This document shows, one piece after another, positions 62,718 through 64,000 of a stretch of 64,000 nt of DNA. Numbering within the stretch: position 1 is the first letter of the stretch; every line of letters starts with the position of its first letter. Under the pieces are notes generated by a model that had not been told where the DNA came from, did no database searches, and saw only the letters and a list, made by a program, of their open reading frames with translations. The DNA comes from Escallonia rubra (taxonomy: Eukaryota; Streptophyta; Magnoliopsida; Escalloniales; Escalloniaceae). The translations under genes and the position numbers were made by a program. The stretch is taken from positions 98,315 through 162,314 of the forward strand of contig JAVXUO010000509.1 in assembly GCA_033065855.1 (NCBI GenBank), in the 5' to 3' direction.

Positions 62718-64000
62718 TCATGGTTGAGCGAGTTTCGCCAGGATGGCCATGTCTAATATCTTAACATCTAGCGTATCATCTACCTTAACAATTCCGTCAA
62801 TGCCATCAACACCAATGAGCTTCCCTGTAGCTCCACGATGAGCACCACCCATGATCTTGATTTTGTCAGATTTCCTCGGTACCACTATCTCAATTTCATT
62901 GGGCAGAGAAGTCACTGTTTCGCCATTACCGCTTGAACCAAGAGCTACCCGACAGGAGCCATCCTGGAGCACGAGACATCATAGAAATCATTTAAGAAGG
63001 CCGCAGTACACAATGAGAAAATGCTCTCTTTTAAATAAAACAGGTCTTAGTATCCCTAACCCAATATCTACACAATATTCTCAGTATACCTAACATTCGC
63101 CAAATAAAAAATTAGATGCTACCTCTGTTCCAAAATTTGATTCCTCCTAACTTTTCAGCGCTTTAAATTTTTTTGCATGAGGTAAAGATATATTTGCAGG
63201 AAAGTATTCTAAACCACTCTAATACAAGTACTGTCTTTACAAGCACGAAACTAAAGAGTAGCACTACTAGTGTTTTCGTATCCAAATATCTATCTTTGAT
63301 AGTGTCAAAAAGTCAAAAGGGGACTCAAGTTCTGGAGAGATGCCATAATACAAGTACTGCTCTTCTCCAAACTTCTATTTACGAGCTAACATCAAGGCAA
63401 CCACTAACTTTGTCATAGTTAGAAAATCTGCATGATCTTAAAAATCTGCTTATAGATTACATACCGGAAGCACCTCGCGAACGACTCCTATAGCTGTTTC
63501 TTCAACAGACCTGCGTACATTAACCAGTATATCTGGCAAGAACCAAGGTCCTTCACTATCCCCGCCTGAAATAATATTAGCTATGATCATCCAAGGTGCA
63601 GAAGATATAGCAAAACAAGACAAAATCCACAAACTCATGAACCATCAGCAAGCATTGTATCTGTTGCAGATACTAAAGAAAATTCAATTCCACATCAAAC
63701 TCCTAGGAAACCTACATTTTTCATACTACCTACTACACTTTGACAAGAGATATCACAATTTTCAAAAACAATTTTCTACTTGCACAATATATCTATCAGC
63801 TCAAGGAGATGGGAACACAGACCTACAACAGGTGACATGATATCCAAACCACCACTTCCAGGTGTCATTGGTTGCCCACCAGGAGTACCAGGTAGATATG
63901 CTGAACTTGGCGTCATGGGTGGCTGCCCGCCAGGAGTTGATGGCAAGTAAGGGCTTGGAGCATTTACTGCAAAAGAAAGAATCAGTGTTATACCATAGTA
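62718..64000 (-). CDS. SPT5: SPT5 transcription elongation factor, 3' end (partial)
   Basis: Minus-strand terminal exons are 62963-62718 (DGSCRVALGSSGNGETVTSL, KIKIMGGAHRGATGKLIGVD, LDVKILDMAILAKLAQP, TGA), 63565-63465 (GDSEGPWFLPDILVNVRRS, GVVREVLP) and 63966-63823 (NAPSPYLPSTPGG, SSAYLPGTPGGQPMTPGSGG, LDIMSPVVG). The phases join, and the gene continues beyond the window. This is the end of the proline/threonine-rich C-terminal repeat region and the last KOW domain of SPT5, which with SPT4 forms the DSIF elongation factor of RNA polymerase II. In contrast to the unit 1 fragment it has no frameshift in the visible part. It is probably the functional gene, convergent with ADH1 copy 2. Confidence 0.88.

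Overview
The window is nuclear DNA from a flowering plant, probably a eudicot. Its genes have typical plant exon-intron structure (a PIN6-type auxin carrier, two class-P alcohol dehydrogenases, an SPT5 elongation factor). The rest is mostly plant DNA transposons of the CACTA, hAT, PIF/Harbinger and Helitron types, plus LTR retroelement sequence. Species cannot be decided from sequence alone.

Layout. 0.2-3.4 kb: decayed En/Spm (CACTA) transposase and GC-rich subterminal repeats. 6.2-11.0 kb: a complete seven-exon PIN6 gene on the minus strand. 11.9-21.2 kb: an LTR-like region carrying a PIF/Harbinger MITE and a complete 6.7-kb CACTA element (CACTA-1; target duplication CGT). About 21.2-29.7 kb: a second family member (CACTA-3, no left end found) whose transposase gene is split by a third complete member (CACTA-2; target duplication ATC). 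CACTA-2 carries two head-to-head copies of a fragment of a CLASSY-like SNF2 gene, a component of the plant RNA-directed DNA methylation pathway. 30.7 kb to the end: a tandem segmental duplication. Each unit holds an ADH1 gene (plus strand) and SPT5 sequence (minus strand). The SPT5 copy in unit 1 is a broken 3' fragment; in unit 2 it is open to the window edge. The units are separated by a long-inverted-repeat element that contains a hAT MITE.

Unit 2 is interrupted by a Helitron (42613-55197, inserted between A and T). The Helitron was itself entered by a 10.7-kb LTR retrotransposon with 3-kb LTRs that encodes only gag. Unit 2 also has a hAT MITE in its ADH promoter.

How things fit together. 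The host genes are unrelated in function: intracellular auxin transport, fermentative ethanol metabolism, and transcription elongation. The ADH pair shows nearly identical transcribed regions, introns included, between diverged promoters, which suggests gene conversion. The strongest candidate for something new is the CLASSY inverted repeat inside CACTA-2: its transcript could fold into a long hairpin aimed at the host silencing machinery. The next is a G-quadruplex-capable tract found downstream of the transposase in all three related CACTA elements. Exon coordinates were read by eye from splice signals and frame continuity; no database search or alignment program was run.
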